Part shown: in pieces, positions 7,968-17,365 of the stretch
Layout of the letters: every line of letters starts with the position of its first letter
Position numbering within the stretch: position 1 is the first letter of the stretch
Assembly: GCA_913063325.1 (NCBI GenBank)
Contig: CAJXYE010000024.1
Location: 1-61,563 of the forward strand
Reading direction: 5' to 3'
DNA: 61,563 bases
Source: an uncultured Colwellia sp.
GTDB taxonomy: Bacteria > Pseudomonadota > Gammaproteobacteria > Enterobacterales > Alteromonadaceae
Notes under the pieces: generated by a model
The model's database searches: none
Told to the model about the DNA's origin: nothing
What the model saw: the letters and a program-made list of their open reading frames with translations, nothing else
Made by a program: the position numbers and the translations under genes

Positions 7968-9665
7968 ATGCGTACCAGTCAATACTTACTGTCTACCCTT
8001 AAAGAAACCCCTGCCAATGCAGAAGTAATCAGCCATCAGTTGATGTTACGAGCAGGGCTTGTTCGTAACCTTGCCTCAGGTTTATATACTTGGCTACCAA
8101 GTGGTTTGCGCGTTTTGAAAAAAGTTGAAAACATTGTCCGTGAAGAAATGCAGCGTGCTGGTGGTAATGAAATATTAATGCCAATGGTACAACCTGCCGA
8201 CTTATGGGAAGAATCAGGCAGATTAGCAGATTATGGTCCAGAGTTATTGCGTATAAGCGATCGCCATAACCGTGATTTCGTTTTAGGACCAACTCATGAA
8301 GAAGTCGTGACAAAACTAGTCGCTAATGAACTAAGCAGCTACAAGCAATTACCTCTGAATGTTTTTCAAATTCAAAACAAATTTCGTGATGAAATTCGCC
8401 CTCGCTTTGGCGTGATGCGTGGTCGTGAATTCTTAATGAAAGATGCATATTCTTTTCATTTAGAAGACGAATGTTTAGAAAAAACCTATCAAATAATGTT
8501 TGATACTTACTGCCGTATCTTTGAGCGTTTAGAGTTGAACTTCAGACCCGTCCTTGCTGATACAGGTTCTATTGGCGGTGAGAAATCACATGAGTTTCAT
8601 GTACTTGCTGATTCAGGCGAAGATGACATTGCTTTTAGTGATGCCAGTGATTTTGCCGCAAACATTGAGAAAGCAGAAGCATTAGCGCCAACAGGCGAAC
8701 GCAGTGAGCCGACTCAAGATATTGAGACAGTAGAGTTGAAGCTTGAGCGTTTAATCAAAACTCAAGAGTTAGATTTAAAGACTACTGTTAAAACAATATT
8801 AGTGGTTGGTGCAGCGGAAGAAGGTCAAGCAGAGAAAATCGTTGCCCTTGTGCTTCGTGGCGATCATCAACTTAATGAAATAAAAGCTGAGAACTTAGCC
8901 GGGATTGCTTCACCATTAACCTATGCCACTGATGAACAAGTGTCGGCTATTGCAGGCTGCCATAGTACCTCATTAGGACCTAAAGGTTTATCAATTGATC
9001 TAATTGTTGATCATAGTGCTGCTCACTTAAGCGATTTTGTCTGTGGTGCCAACAAAAATAACCACTCTTTTACCGGTGTTAACTGGCAACGAGATTGTGG
9101 CGAAATAAATGTACAAGATATCCGTAATGTTGTTGCTGGTGACCCAAGCCCATGTGGTCAAGGTAACATTGAAATAAAACGTGGTATCGAAGTAGGTCAT
9201 ATTTTTCAGTTAGGCCGTAAGTATGCCGAAGCGATGAATTGTTCGGTACTAAATGAAGGTGGTAAAAACCAAACATTAACTATGGGTTGTTACGGTATTG
9301 GTGTTTCTCGTATTGTTGCTGCTGCTATCGAGCAAAATCACGATGAAAACGGTATCAAATGGCCTAAAGCGATTGCTCCATTTCAAGTAGCAATTGTACC
9401 AATGAATATGGCTAAATCGGCACGTGTTAAAGAAACCGCTGATTCTTTATATGAATCACTACTTCAAGCTGGCATTGAAGTATTGTTTGATGACAGAAAA
9501 GAGCGCCCAGGTGTGATGTTTGCAGATCACGAATTAATGGGTACACCATTATTGCTTATCATAGGTGAGCGTAACTTAGATGCCCAACAGGTAGAGCTTA
9601 AAAACCGTATTACCGGTGAAAAGTCATTAATCGCTATTGAGGATGTAATGTCTTTGTTCAAGTAA
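7968..9665 (+). CDS. proS: prolyl-tRNA synthetase
   Basis: A 565-residue class II synthetase that charges tRNA-Pro, the usual length for the bacterial type with an insertion domain. Class II motif 2 is in [17 protein letters not shown], followed by LMKDAYSFH. The central part (about 220-405) is the YbaK-like editing domain that clears Ala-tRNA-Pro. Motif 3 is in [15 protein letters not shown], and the anticodon-binding domain closes the protein ([20 protein letters not shown]). It is monocistronic, with its own terminator at 9723. The stop codon overlaps the first unit of a 20-bp tandem repeat. Confidence 0.97.
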   Translation: MRTSQYLLSTLKETPANAEVISHQLMLRAGLVRNLASGLYTWLPSGLRVLKKVENIVREEMQRAGGNEILMPMVQPADLWEESGRLADYGPELLRISDRHNRDFVLGPTHEEVVTKLVANELSSYKQLPLNVFQIQNKFRDEIRPRFGVMRGREFLMKDAYSFHLEDECLEKTYQIMFDTYCRIFERLELNFRPVLADTGSIGGEKSHEFHVLADSGEDDIAFSDASDFAANIEKAEALAPTGERSEPTQDIETVELKLERLIKTQELDLKTTVKTILVVGAAEEGQAEKIVALVLRGDHQLNEIKAENLAGIASPLTYATDEQVSAIAGCHSTSLGPKGLSIDLIVDHSAAHLSDFVCGANKNNHSFTGVNWQRDCGEINVQDIRNVVAGDPSPCGQGNIEIKRGIEVGHIFQLGRKYAEAMNCSVLNEGGKNQTLTMGCYGIGVSRIVAAAIEQNHDENGIKWPKAIAPFQVAIVPMNMAKSARVKETADSLYESLLQAGIEVLFDDRKERPGVMFADHELMGTPLLLIIGERNLDAQQVELKNRITGEKSLIAIEDVMSLFK

Positions 9666-9712
9666 TTAACTAGATAAACAGTTAATTAACTAGATAAACA
9701 GTTAATTAACTA
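9663..9712. repeat. 20-bp tandem repeat, about 2.5 copies
   Basis: The unit TAATTAACTAGATAAACAGT occurs twice in full (9663-9682, 9683-9702) and then partly (9703-9712). The proS stop codon is the first three bases of unit one. The extra in-frame and off-frame stops in each unit may have arisen by slippage; no function is evident. Confidence 0.85.
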
Positions 9713-9722
9713 CGTGAAATTT

Positions 9723-9745
9723 AAAAGGGGCTGATGCCCCTTTTT
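9723..9745 (+). terminator. proS rho-independent terminator
   Basis: AAAAGGGGC-TGAT-GCCCCTTTTT: a stem with a GC core, a 4-nt loop and a U-tract, 58 nt after the proS stop. The A-run on the other side makes it usable in both directions, so it may also serve the leftward GFA gene. Confidence 0.9.
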
Positions 9746-9808
9746 GATCTTTAAAATTTACCTGCCTTAACCAAATCTATTTCAATGCTCAACAGCATAA
9801 AAGATTTC

Positions 9809-10213
9809 TTAACGATTTGGCTCAAAGGCATCATAGCGAGGTAAGTTAGCATCAAGCTCTTCCCAATTTGCTTTGGAGCTAACAAAGTTATGTGAAATTG
9901 GTTTTTCGGTGATGTCACTATCAAAAATTCCTAAGCGTATTCTTAAGCGTGTTGGATCATCAGCATTTGATGAATACACTGGTGAGCCACATTTACTACA
10001 AAAATACCGGCTTCGACCGGGCTTAAATGAAAAAGAACTTAAGCTTGTTTTTCCTGACGTTATTTCAAACTCCGCTGCATTAATGAAACCGTTAGTAGCA
10101 AAGGCAGTACCACTATTTTTTCTACATAAAGAGCAGTGACAATGAATGATGTCACTAATATTTCCATTAAGCTTAATGTGCACTTCACCACACAAACATT
10201 TACCAAGATACAT
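9809..10213 (-). CDS. GFA/CENP-V domain protein
   Basis: A 134-residue zinc-binding protein of the GFA (glutathione-dependent formaldehyde-activating enzyme) fold. All the expected cysteines are present: C6 and C8 (KCLCGEV), C25, C27 and C30 (HCHCSLCRK), and C72 and C75 (YFCSKCGSPVY). The family binds zinc through these residues and in some members acts on glutathione adducts, but most members are uncharacterised. It stands alone, leftward and convergent with proS. Confidence 0.88.
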   Translation of the reverse strand: MYLGKCLCGEVHIKLNGNISDIIHCHCSLCRKNSGTAFATNGFINAAEFEITSGKTSLSSFSFKPGRSRYFCSKCGSPVYSSNADDPTRLRIRLGIFDSDITEKPISHNFVSSKANWEELDANLPRYDAFEPNR

Positions 10214-10461
10214 TTTAGAACCCTTAATTTTCGATTTTACCTGACTACCTTTATGGCGTTTAGATAATTTAACATTGATTTAACCTAATAGGCAGGTGAT
10301 TATTAATAAAAGATCCCCTTTAATTCCCATATACCTTTTCAGGATAAAAGTAGACAATTTATCATTAAAAAAAGTCAAAATAAGGCTTTCAAAACAGCGT
10401 ATTATTGGCAACAATGACAAGGTCATTTTTCTCCCACTTTAACTTAAGAAGTTGTCAACGA

Positions 10462-11697
10462 ATGAAAGCAATTACCAAGTCATCTAAATTAGATAATGTT
10501 TGTTACGATATTAGAGGACAAATAGCAGCCGAGGCTAAGCGCCTTGAAGATGAAGGTCATAAGATTCTTAAGTTGAATATTGGCAACCCTGCCCCATTTG
10601 GTTTTGAAGCCCCTGATGATATTTTAAAAGATGTTATCCATAACTTACCTAGCTCACAGGGTTACTCTGAATCTCAAGGTATTTATTCAGCCAGAGTTGC
10701 TGTCATGCAATATTTTCAACAGCAAGGCATTAAAGATGTCATGGTCGATGATATATTTATTGGTAATGGTGTTAGCGAGCTCATTGTTATGGCAATGCAG
10801 GCATTGCTTGATAATGGCGATGAAGTATTGATACCTTCTCCTGACTATCCGTTGTGGACTGCTGCTGTTGCATTATCAGGTGGTAAGCCTGTGCATTATC
10901 GCTGTGATGATGAGAATCATTGGTTTCCAGATTTAGAGGACATCGAAAGTAAAATTACAGAAAAAACTAAAGCTATTGTATTAATCAACCCTAATAATCC
11001 AACGGGTGCAGTTTATTCTGAGGAAGTACTACGCGGGATAATTGATCTGGCAAGAAAATACGGGCTAATAATTTATAGCGACGAAATTTACGATAAAATT
11101 CTTTATGATGAAGCTAAGCATATTCCAACAGCAAGTTTAGCGACCGATGTGTTTATCATTACACTGGGTGGATTATCAAAAAATTACCGCATTGCCGGGT
11201 TCAGATCGGGTTGGATGGTCATTTCTGGCCCTAAGTTACACGCCGAAGATTACATAAAAGGTATAACATTACTTTCGTCTATGCGCATGTGTGCCAATGT
11301 ACCAAGCCAACATGCCATACAAACCGCTTTGGGTGGATACCAAAGTATTAATGAATTAATTCGTGATGACGGCCGTTTAATTAAGCAACGAAATATTGCT
11401 TACCAAATGATTAATGATATTGATGGTTTATCATGTAACCCTGCTATGGGTGCTTTATACCTCTTTGTTAAGGTAGATAATAAAAAATTCAACATCACCG
11501 ACGATGAACGTATGATTTTAGACTTACTAAAACAAGAAAAGATACTTTTAGTGCATGGCCGCGCCTTTAATATTGAAGAAAAAAACTATTTTCGATTAGT
11601 TTTTTTACCTCATATTGATGAGTTGATCCCTGCTCTTGAAAAACTCAAAAGTTTTTTTACTAGTTATAAACAAGTAGATGCTAGTACAAAAGCTTAA
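10462..11697 (+). CDS. alaA: alanine-synthesising aminotransferase AlaA
   Basis: A 411-residue fold-type I PLP aminotransferase. The opening (ITKSSKLDNVCYDIRGQI, then KLNIGNPAPFGFEAPDDI) closely follows E. coli AlaA (YfbQ), which makes alanine from pyruvate and glutamate. The PLP lysine is K240 in LGGLSKNYRIAGFRSGW, at the same position as in AlaA. An in-frame ATG at 10405 would add 19 residues with no counterpart in AlaA, so I prefer ATG 10462. The next gene is a relic of yfbR, the same neighbour as in E. coli. Confidence 0.93.
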   Translation: MKAITKSSKLDNVCYDIRGQIAAEAKRLEDEGHKILKLNIGNPAPFGFEAPDDILKDVIHNLPSSQGYSESQGIYSARVAVMQYFQQQGIKDVMVDDIFIGNGVSELIVMAMQALLDNGDEVLIPSPDYPLWTAAVALSGGKPVHYRCDDENHWFPDLEDIESKITEKTKAIVLINPNNPTGAVYSEEVLRGIIDLARKYGLIIYSDEIYDKILYDEAKHIPTASLATDVFIITLGGLSKNYRIAGFRSGWMVISGPKLHAEDYIKGITLLSSMRMCANVPSQHAIQTALGGYQSINELIRDDGRLIKQRNIAYQMINDIDGLSCNPAMGALYLFVKVDNKKFNITDDERMILDLLKQEKILLVHGRAFNIEEKNYFRLVFLPHIDELIPALEKLKSFFTSYKQVDASTKA

Positions 11698-11739
11698 ACA
11701 CTAGCCGTTAGTTATTAGTTTTACTGCTAAGGGGTGATG

Positions 11740-12166
11740 ATGCAAAGTTCATTTTTAGCTTGGATGTTTCGCATGCCATTGAGCAAGCGATGGTCATTAA
11801 TGTTTTGTGTTAAACCCGAAAATATTGCTGAGCATTCACATCAAGTTGCCATTGTTGCTCACCTATTAGTGGCTATTAAAAACAAAAAATTTAACATGCC
11901 TATGCACTTGGCTCAGGATCGTCATCCCCGTGGTATTTTAATCGGGGATCCAGTGTATAAAGAGCAATGGATCTTCGATCAGAGACTTCGAAGATGACGT
12001 TTACAAAGAGTTCCGGAGTAAACTACATAGGCATGAAATTTAAGGGCCATATCAATGCCGATAAAAAATAGCAGAGTTTAAAAACCCCATGCTTGAAGTT
12101 GCGTATTTTATTGATGCCTTTATGGCTGCTTGTTTAGCAATCGTCGATAAACTATCAAACACTTAA
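11740..12166 (+). pseudogene. yfbR: yfbR (5'-deoxynucleotidase) pseudogene, disrupted by a small element and an internal deletion
   Basis: The intact N-terminus (SSFLAWMFRMPLSKRWSLMF, then PENIAEHSHQVAIVAHLL) is that of YfbR, an HD-domain 5'-nucleotidase, with a good AAGGGG ribosome site. After KNKKF the frame enters a 142-bp inserted element. The YfbR text resumes past it as KFKGHINADK, runs into a stop, and is joined directly to the family's C-terminal end (NPMLEVAYFIDAFMAACLAI, stop at 12164-12166). About 110-120 codons are missing, including the HD-domain metal ligands after the first histidine. The gene is dead by both lesions; its place after alaA matches E. coli. Confidence 0.88.
11895..12036. 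mobile_element. 142-bp MITE-like element with 8-bp target duplication, inside yfbR
   Basis: The flanks AAATTTAA (11887-11894 and 12037-12044) are identical. The element ends are CATGCCTATG (11895-11904) and its exact inverse CATAGGCATG (12027-12036), with weaker pairing further in. The interior contains a palindrome ATCCCCG...CGGGGAT and an inner pair CGTCATC...GATGACG. It has no coding capacity. Removing the element and one flank restores the YfbR reading frame across KKF-KGHINADK. Confidence 0.88.
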
Positions 12167-12177
12167 TGTCTTCAATA

Positions 12178-13731
12178 CTAATGACTTAAGTCAGGGTATT
12201 CCATTCTAACCTTTAAAAATTCATCAAAATTATCAACAATTAAATTTACTAGTTTAGCTTCAAATTTCTTACCTCTTTCTGATAATAAGAATTTTTTTAT
12301 TTCTTCATCTGACCAAGGCTCTTTATAACAGCGCTTTGATCCCAAGGCATCAAAAACATCCGCTACAGCCATAATCCGGGCCTCAACAGGTATTTGTTCT
12401 CCTTTTAAACCTTCAGGGTAACCTGAGCCATCCCAGTTTTCATGGTGATAATTGGCAAGTCTAGCAGCTAGTTTTGAAATACTTACCGTCGATTTCTCTA
12501 AAATATCAGCACCAATTTGTGCGTGTGACTGCATAATTTCCCAATCCTCCCCCTCTAGTTTTCCTGGATTATGTAAAATATGCTCTGGAATAGCTATTTT
12601 ACCGAGATCATGTAAGGGTGCCGCTAATCGAATAGCTTCGACAAAGGCTTCATCTAAACCCAATTTTTTTGCCAACATATCACAGATAATTGCGACACGG
12701 CGTACATGAGCTCCCGTTTCTTTGCTACGTGCTTCAACAGCTTCGCCAACGATAAACAACAGCTCTTTTTGAGTTTTTTCTATTTCTTTTTGTTTAGTCA
12801 AACTCTCAAGAATTAACGCAACATTAGTAGCAAATAACTCAGCTATATTAGCTTTAAAGTGTTCACTATCATCTTCAAATTCAATGTACAATACCGACGC
12901 TGAATTATTCGATGCTCGATAGAAACCGACAAAACAGCTCTCATCACGATAATGGGACTTATCAATGAATACTTGTTGAATGCGTGCTTTGACTTGTTCA
13001 TTGATATCTGATGTTTCTAATGAGTCTGACTCACAAACATACTTGCCCGTACAAGCAATAATTGAGCTGGTCGTTTTATGGGTGAAGTCAGTTTGAGTTC
13101 TAGCAATATAAAGAGCAGAGCTTTCAACATTCATTAACGACAGTAAATGATTAAGTGCTGCTGAGCCAAATCTCTTTAATTGATTGATTTTTAGTAAATC
13201 GTGGGTCGCTTCAATCAGTTTTTTAAAGGCATCTAGACTACGTTGAATGGTCATAATGTCACGATATGCACGTATACTTGCATAGACGGTGGTAATCATC
13301 TTGTTCGCAGTAAAATCAGTTTTTTCTTTATAGTCATTGATATCAAACTCTTTAATGACTTTTGCCTCAGGTGCAGAGCCTGCTTGCCCTGTCCGTAAGA
13401 CTAAGCGGATAGATTGATTTTTAAGATCATTCCTTATCCACTCAACAAGCTCTAATCCCGCATGATCAGTTTCCATAACGACATCAACAAACGCCATACA
13501 AAAAGAATCATCATTTAGCATAATCTCTTTAGCTTCTTTACTTGAAAAAGCAGAAACAATATCAAGATTTCTATGTTCAATCTCAGCATCGGCAAGCACC
13601 AACTTAGTGACTTGATGAACAGACTCATCGTCATCAATAACTAAAATACGCCAAAACCTATCAGACTTACGGTGAACCCCGTTGGTTTCGACTTCATCGT
13701 CTTCCTCATCTTGAAAAATAAAATCACTCAT
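12178..13731 (-). CDS. response regulator with DUF3369 and HD-GYP domain
   Basis: A 517-residue protein. An acidic N-terminus precedes a receiver domain (ILVIDDDESVHQVTKLVL; phospho-acceptor Asp in MAFVDVVMET), then a DUF3369 GAF-like sensory region (about 165-320), then an HD-GYP c-di-GMP phosphodiesterase domain. All HD-GYP signatures are intact: APLHDLGKIAIP, HHENWDGSGYPEGLKG and ARIMAVADVFDAL. It should hydrolyse c-di-GMP in response to a phosphorelay. It is transcribed leftward and alone. c-di-GMP hydrolysis is relevant because the window also holds a large exopolysaccharide locus, but a direct link is inference. Confidence 0.92.
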   Translation of the reverse strand: MSDFIFQDEEDDEVETNGVHRKSDRFWRILVIDDDESVHQVTKLVLADAEIEHRNLDIVSAFSSKEAKEIMLNDDSFCMAFVDVVMETDHAGLELVEWIRNDLKNQSIRLVLRTGQAGSAPEAKVIKEFDINDYKEKTDFTANKMITTVYASIRAYRDIMTIQRSLDAFKKLIEATHDLLKINQLKRFGSAALNHLLSLMNVESSALYIARTQTDFTHKTTSSIIACTGKYVCESDSLETSDINEQVKARIQQVFIDKSHYRDESCFVGFYRASNNSASVLYIEFEDDSEHFKANIAELFATNVALILESLTKQKEIEKTQKELLFIVGEAVEARSKETGAHVRRVAIICDMLAKKLGLDEAFVEAIRLAAPLHDLGKIAIPEHILHNPGKLEGEDWEIMQSHAQIGADILEKSTVSISKLAARLANYHHENWDGSGYPEGLKGEQIPVEARIMAVADVFDALGSKRCYKEPWSDEEIKKFLLSERGKKFEAKLVNLIVDNFDEFLKVRMEYPDLSH

Positions 13732-13850
13732 TCATTACTGTCTTTTGCATAGTTTAAGCCATAACATTAGTGTAATTCAGAACGGCTAAATTACTAGAGT
13801 GATTACAAAAATTTCACTTTGCGACAACATTATTACTATATTTTAGGCAA

Positions 13851-13876
13851 AAAAAAACGGCTAAGCCGTTTTTTCA
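13851..13876. terminator. bidirectional terminator
   Basis: AAAACGGC-TAA-GCCGTTTT with A and T tracts on both sides. It ends the leftward DUF4136 gene (stop at 13901) on the minus strand. The next plus-strand gene is far away. Confidence 0.85.
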
Positions 13877-13900
13877 ATCAGTAAATAATTAGTATAACGA

Positions 13901-14476
13901 TTAAAAGACACTAACAACTTTTATCACTATCTCATTTATCATTGCTAAAGGATTTTCACTTTCATCAGAGGTTATGCGCTTAGTTGCCCAACCGTGCCAT
14001 ACAGGCTGGTGAGTTTTAACATCATAAACATCAATCGCTAATTTACCTTCAGTATATTGTCTAACACTAGTTTCGGTTCCCATAGACATAGTACCGTAAT
14101 AACCTCGACCGCCGTAATAACCACGTCCCCAACCAAAGCCACTATTGTATGTGGCAGGATAGCTATTCACTTTTATTTTTTCACGGCTACCTACTGTGTA
14201 AGAAATAGTAAAGTCAGCATTTTCAGGATCATCAACTAATTTGTAGCCTTTAGCGATAAAGGCTTGTTCAATACTGTCATCAACGCGCTCTTTCATGACC
14301 GGATTAATATCAACAGGAGCCGCCATAATCTTTGCGTTGCTTAGCCAAGCAAACGTTTTATAGTTAATCGTTTCAATGTCAGTATTTCTATCAAAATCTA
14401 CTTTAGCTGAATGTGTAGCACAACCTGCTGTAAAAGCAATTAAGGTGCTAATGATTAATAATTTAATTGGGGTCAT
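13901..14476 (-). CDS. DUF4136 lipoprotein
   Basis: A 191-residue protein with lipobox TAGC, lipidated cysteine at residue 19. The body shows the DUF4136 pattern: VDFDRNTDIETINYKTFAWL near the start, then VDDSIEQAFIAKGYKLVDDPENADFTISY, a Gly/Tyr-rich insert, and a final beta segment AIDVYDVKTHQPVWHGWA. The family is periplasmic, anchored by lipid; its function is not established. It has its own promoter region to the right and the terminator at 13851-13876. Confidence 0.82.
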   Translation of the reverse strand: MTPIKLLIISTLIAFTAGCATHSAKVDFDRNTDIETINYKTFAWLSNAKIMAAPVDINPVMKERVDDSIEQAFIAKGYKLVDDPENADFTISYTVGSREKIKVNSYPATYNSGFGWGRGYYGGRGYYGTMSMGTETSVRQYTEGKLAIDVYDVKTHQPVWHGWATKRITSDESENPLAMINEIVIKVVSVF

Positions 14477-14768
14477 ATTGGTTCCATTTTTTGTAGTAAG
14501 ACCAGTATTCTCTATCTTTTGGTCTGCGATATAACGTTACAGTTAATATAAATCATAATGTTTCACTAATACAGATAAAACAGTGATTTAAATTGTTTTC
14601 AAGTAAGACTAAGCTGTAACAAAAAATATAGCTTCATAAAGATAAAGAAGTCGTCAATACTTAAAGTAAAAAAATAATGGTAGTTTTCCCTCTGTTCTGT
14701 ATTTATTGGTTGACACAAGCAGTGAAAGCCTTTAAAAATAGTACTAATTAAAATATTTAAGTTTTTGT
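14477..14768. promoter_or_regulatory. upstream region of ilvIH with sigma70-type promoter
   Basis: TTGACA at 14710-14715 is followed after 17 bp by TAAAAA (14733-14738), a weak -10 box, about 30 nt before the leader peptide start. The rest of the region is AT-rich and also holds the leftward promoter of the DUF4136 gene. No other element is recognised. Confidence 0.55.
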
Positions 14769-14852
14769 ATGATTTTTAAAATAATTACTCTCAATGTCGT
14801 CCTCTTAGTCGTAGTGGTGCTTACATCACTAGCGGGGATACCTTGTGCTTAA
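14769..14852 (+). CDS. ilvIH leader peptide (Ile/Leu/Val-rich)
   Basis: A 27-residue frame starting ATG at 14769 and ending TAA at 14850-14852. Of 27 residues, 15 are Ile, Leu or Val, including the run VVLLVVVVL in the middle. This is the composition of a branched-chain amino acid attenuation leader. A terminator hairpin follows 28 nt after the stop. Ribosome stalling on the Val/Leu/Ile codons at low charged-tRNA supply would favour the antiterminator and let transcription reach ilvIH. The mechanism is inferred from known ilv and leu leaders; the codon bias and hairpin are seen directly. Confidence 0.88.
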   Translation: MIFKIITLNVVLLVVVVLTSLAGIPCA

Positions 14853-14879
14853 CAAAAACAATTAAGTAATAATATCAAG

Positions 14880-14913
14880 AAACCCTCGCTCTTTTTAAGA
14901 CCGAGGGTTTTTT
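14880..14913 (+). terminator. ilvIH attenuator
   Basis: Stem AAACCCTCG / CGAGGGTTT closed by an inner TCTT/AAGA pairing, then a run of T. The left arm CCTCGCT (14884-14890) can instead pair with AGCGGGG (14831-14837) near the end of the leader peptide frame, 7 bp with one G-U. This is the expected antiterminator. Together with the leader peptide it makes a complete attenuation unit ahead of ilvI. Confidence 0.88.
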
Positions 14914-15025
14914 ATTATCTCAATACTTATTCAACGAAAAAATACCGCATGTATCCGCTCTACTCTTAGCGGTTAATACGGTAGATATATAACATTAAAT
15001 TGATCAAAACAATCAAGGTGACGGT

Positions 15026-16753
15026 ATGACAACAGAGCTTTTTACAGGTGCAGAAATGGTGGTTAAATCACTATCAGCACTCAAGGTTAAATATATTTTC
15101 GGCTACCCTGGCGGGTCTGTTTTAGATATATATGACGCGATATTTCAACAAGATGAAATTGAGCATATTCTAGTGCGTCATGAACAAGCCGCTACTCATA
15201 TGGCTGACGGTTATACCAGAGCAACGGGAGAAGTAGGTGTTGTCTTGGCAACTTCGGGCCCTGGCGCTACTAACTGTGTAACGGGCATAGCGACAGCTTA
15301 TATGGACTCAATTCCTATGGTTGTGCTTGCTGGCCAAGTTGCAACATCACTTATTGGTAATGATGCATTTCAAGAAACCGACATTGTTGGCTGTACTCGC
15401 CCTATCATTAAACACAGCTTTAACTGCCGCACCTTAGCGGATATTCCTGATGCCATCTCTAAGGCCTTTTATTTGGCTAATACTGGTAGACCTGGTCCTG
15501 TTGTAGTCGAGTTACCTAAAGATATTTTAATCCCGCAAAATAAAGGACCATTTAGTATCACAACCGATATTAAAATGCGCTCTTACAACCCAAGTACTAA
15601 AGGACACCCTAAGCAGATTAAAAAAGCGGCACAAACCATAGCTAGTGCTAAAAAACTTGTGGTCTATTCCGGTGGCGGCATTGTGATTTCTGATTCAGCT
15701 GAATTACTTACAAAACTAGTTGAAACACTTAAAGCCCCCATCACGAATACCTTAATGGGGCTGGGCGGTATTTCAGGTACTCATGAGCAGTTTGTTGGTA
15801 TGCTTGGCATGCATGGTAGCCTTGAAGCCAATAAGACCATGGCAAATGCTGATGTAATATTAGCTTTAGGTGCCCGTTTTGATGACAGGGTCACTAATAA
15901 TGTTGAGAAATTCTGCCCTAATGCCACTATTATTCATGTAGACATAGACCCCACTTCAATTTCTAAAACGATTAATGCCCATATTCCCGTAGTTGGTTTA
16001 GTGGAAATAGTCATGCAGCAACTGCTTGATGAATTAGACGAGATTAACTATATTCCTGATGAAACAGCACTAAACCAATGGTGGCAACAAATTAACCTAT
16101 GGCGTGATGTCAAAAGTAATAGTTATGAGCAAACTGCAGATGGAAAAATAAAACCACAACGTGTAGTAGAGGCCATGTATAAGATTACTAAGGGCGAAGC
16201 CTATGTTTGCTCTGATGTTGGCCAACATCAAATGTTTGCTGCGCAATATTACCCGTTTGCTAAACCTCGTCAATGGATCAACTCTGGCGGTTTAGGCACC
16301 ATGGGATTTGGCTTACCTGCAGCTATGGGGGTTAAACTCGCTTTTCCAGACAAACATGTTATTTGCATCACTGGCGATGGCTCTATCCAAATGAATATTC
16401 AAGAGCTTTCTACCTGCTCGCAATATAACATACCTGTGGTTATTGTTACTTTAAATAATCGCTCACTTGGGATGGTACGCCAGTGGCAAGATATGGTTTA
16501 TGGCGGACGCCATTCATCATCTTACATGGAGTCTTTACCTGACTTTATTAAAGTAGCTGAAGCTTATGGCCATGTAGGTATTCAAATAGATACCTTAGAT
16601 GAGCTAGAAGAAAAACTAACGCAAGCTTTCAATATTAAAGATAAATTAGTGTTTGTTGATGTGATGGTTGATGAAAAAGAACATGTATACCCGATGCAAA
16701 TTCGAACAGGGGCAGTAGATGAAATGTGGCTTAAAAAAGGAGTGAAAGCATAA
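15026..16753 (+). CDS. ilvI: acetolactate synthase large subunit
   Basis: A 575-residue thiamin-diphosphate enzyme that condenses two pyruvates to acetolactate, or pyruvate with 2-oxobutyrate, the first committed step to valine, leucine and isoleucine. The catalytic Glu is E53 in [17 protein letters not shown]. The ThDP-Mg2+ motif is [12 protein letters not shown] near residue 455, and the FAD-domain text [14 protein letters not shown] is in the middle. It has a strong ribosome site (AAGGTGACGGT then ATG). Its stop overlaps the ilvH start by one base, so the subunits are translationally coupled. Control by the leader and attenuator upstream is likely. Confidence 0.96.
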   Translation: MTTELFTGAEMVVKSLSALKVKYIFGYPGGSVLDIYDAIFQQDEIEHILVRHEQAATHMADGYTRATGEVGVVLATSGPGATNCVTGIATAYMDSIPMVVLAGQVATSLIGNDAFQETDIVGCTRPIIKHSFNCRTLADIPDAISKAFYLANTGRPGPVVVELPKDILIPQNKGPFSITTDIKMRSYNPSTKGHPKQIKKAAQTIASAKKLVVYSGGGIVISDSAELLTKLVETLKAPITNTLMGLGGISGTHEQFVGMLGMHGSLEANKTMANADVILALGARFDDRVTNNVEKFCPNATIIHVDIDPTSISKTINAHIPVVGLVEIVMQQLLDELDEINYIPDETALNQWWQQINLWRDVKSNSYEQTADGKIKPQRVVEAMYKITKGEAYVCSDVGQHQMFAAQYYPFAKPRQWINSGGLGTMGFGLPAAMGVKLAFPDKHVICITGDGSIQMNIQELSTCSQYNIPVVIVTLNNRSLGMVRQWQDMVYGGRHSSSYMESLPDFIKVAEAYGHVGIQIDTLDELEEKLTQAFNIKDKLVFVDVMVDEKEHVYPMQIRTGAVDEMWLKKGVKA

Positions 16754-17250
16754 TGCGTAGAATTTTAGCCATTTTGATGGAGAACGAGCCGGGGTCATTA
16801 TCACGTATCGTTGGACTATTTTCTCAGCGTGCTTTTAATATTGAAAGCTTAACGGTTGCACCGACTGATGATAATAGTTTATCCCGAATGACCATTGCCA
16901 CTAAAGGTGATGACAAAGTATTAGAGCAAATTGTCAAACAAGTAAATAAGCTTATTGATGTCATTAAAATAACTGATATTACCGATAACAAACATATTGA
17001 ACGTGAACTATTGTTAGTCAAAGTCGGTGCCATGAATGATAAAACCCGCACTGAAGTTAAGCGCATAACGGATATTTTTCGCGGTAATATTATTGATATT
17101 GGTAAACAGGTTTATACAGTTCAATTAACGGGTGATGCGGATAAGCTCAATGCTTTTATTGATGCCCTGCAACATGAAACTGAAATTATTGAATCGGCTC
17201 GTTCAGGTTGTGTTGGTATGGCACGCGGAGATAAGGCCTTACGAATTTAG
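16753..17250 (+). CDS. ilvH: acetolactate synthase small (regulatory) subunit
   Basis: A 165-residue protein with an N-terminal ACT domain (RRILAILMENEPGSLSRIVG, then FNIESLTVAPTDD) and the C-terminal domain of the small-subunit family (RELLLVKVGA, GKQVYTVQLTGD). It binds valine and gives feedback inhibition of IlvI. The length is normal (E. coli IlvH 163). The start ATG overlaps the last base of the ilvI stop (TAATG). Confidence 0.96.
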   Translation: MRRILAILMENEPGSLSRIVGLFSQRAFNIESLTVAPTDDNSLSRMTIATKGDDKVLEQIVKQVNKLIDVIKITDITDNKHIERELLLVKVGAMNDKTRTEVKRITDIFRGNIIDIGKQVYTVQLTGDADKLNAFIDALQHETEIIESARSGCVGMARGDKALRI

Positions 17251-17260
17251 CTAACTGATA

Positions 17261-17295
17261 GGCATTAAAAAACATCAATCCTCTTTTTTAATGCC
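17261..17295 (+). terminator. ilvIH operon terminator
   Basis: GGCATTAAAAAA ... TTTTTTAATGCC, a 12-bp inverted repeat with an 11-nt loop, 11 nt after the ilvH stop. The stem is AT-rich, with the T-run inside the right arm. Confidence 0.7.
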
Positions 17296-17365
17296 TTATT
17301 CCTTTCAACTAACGCTTTCAATCAACACTCTCATTAATACTTGAAAACACTTTAAAGCTAAACGC

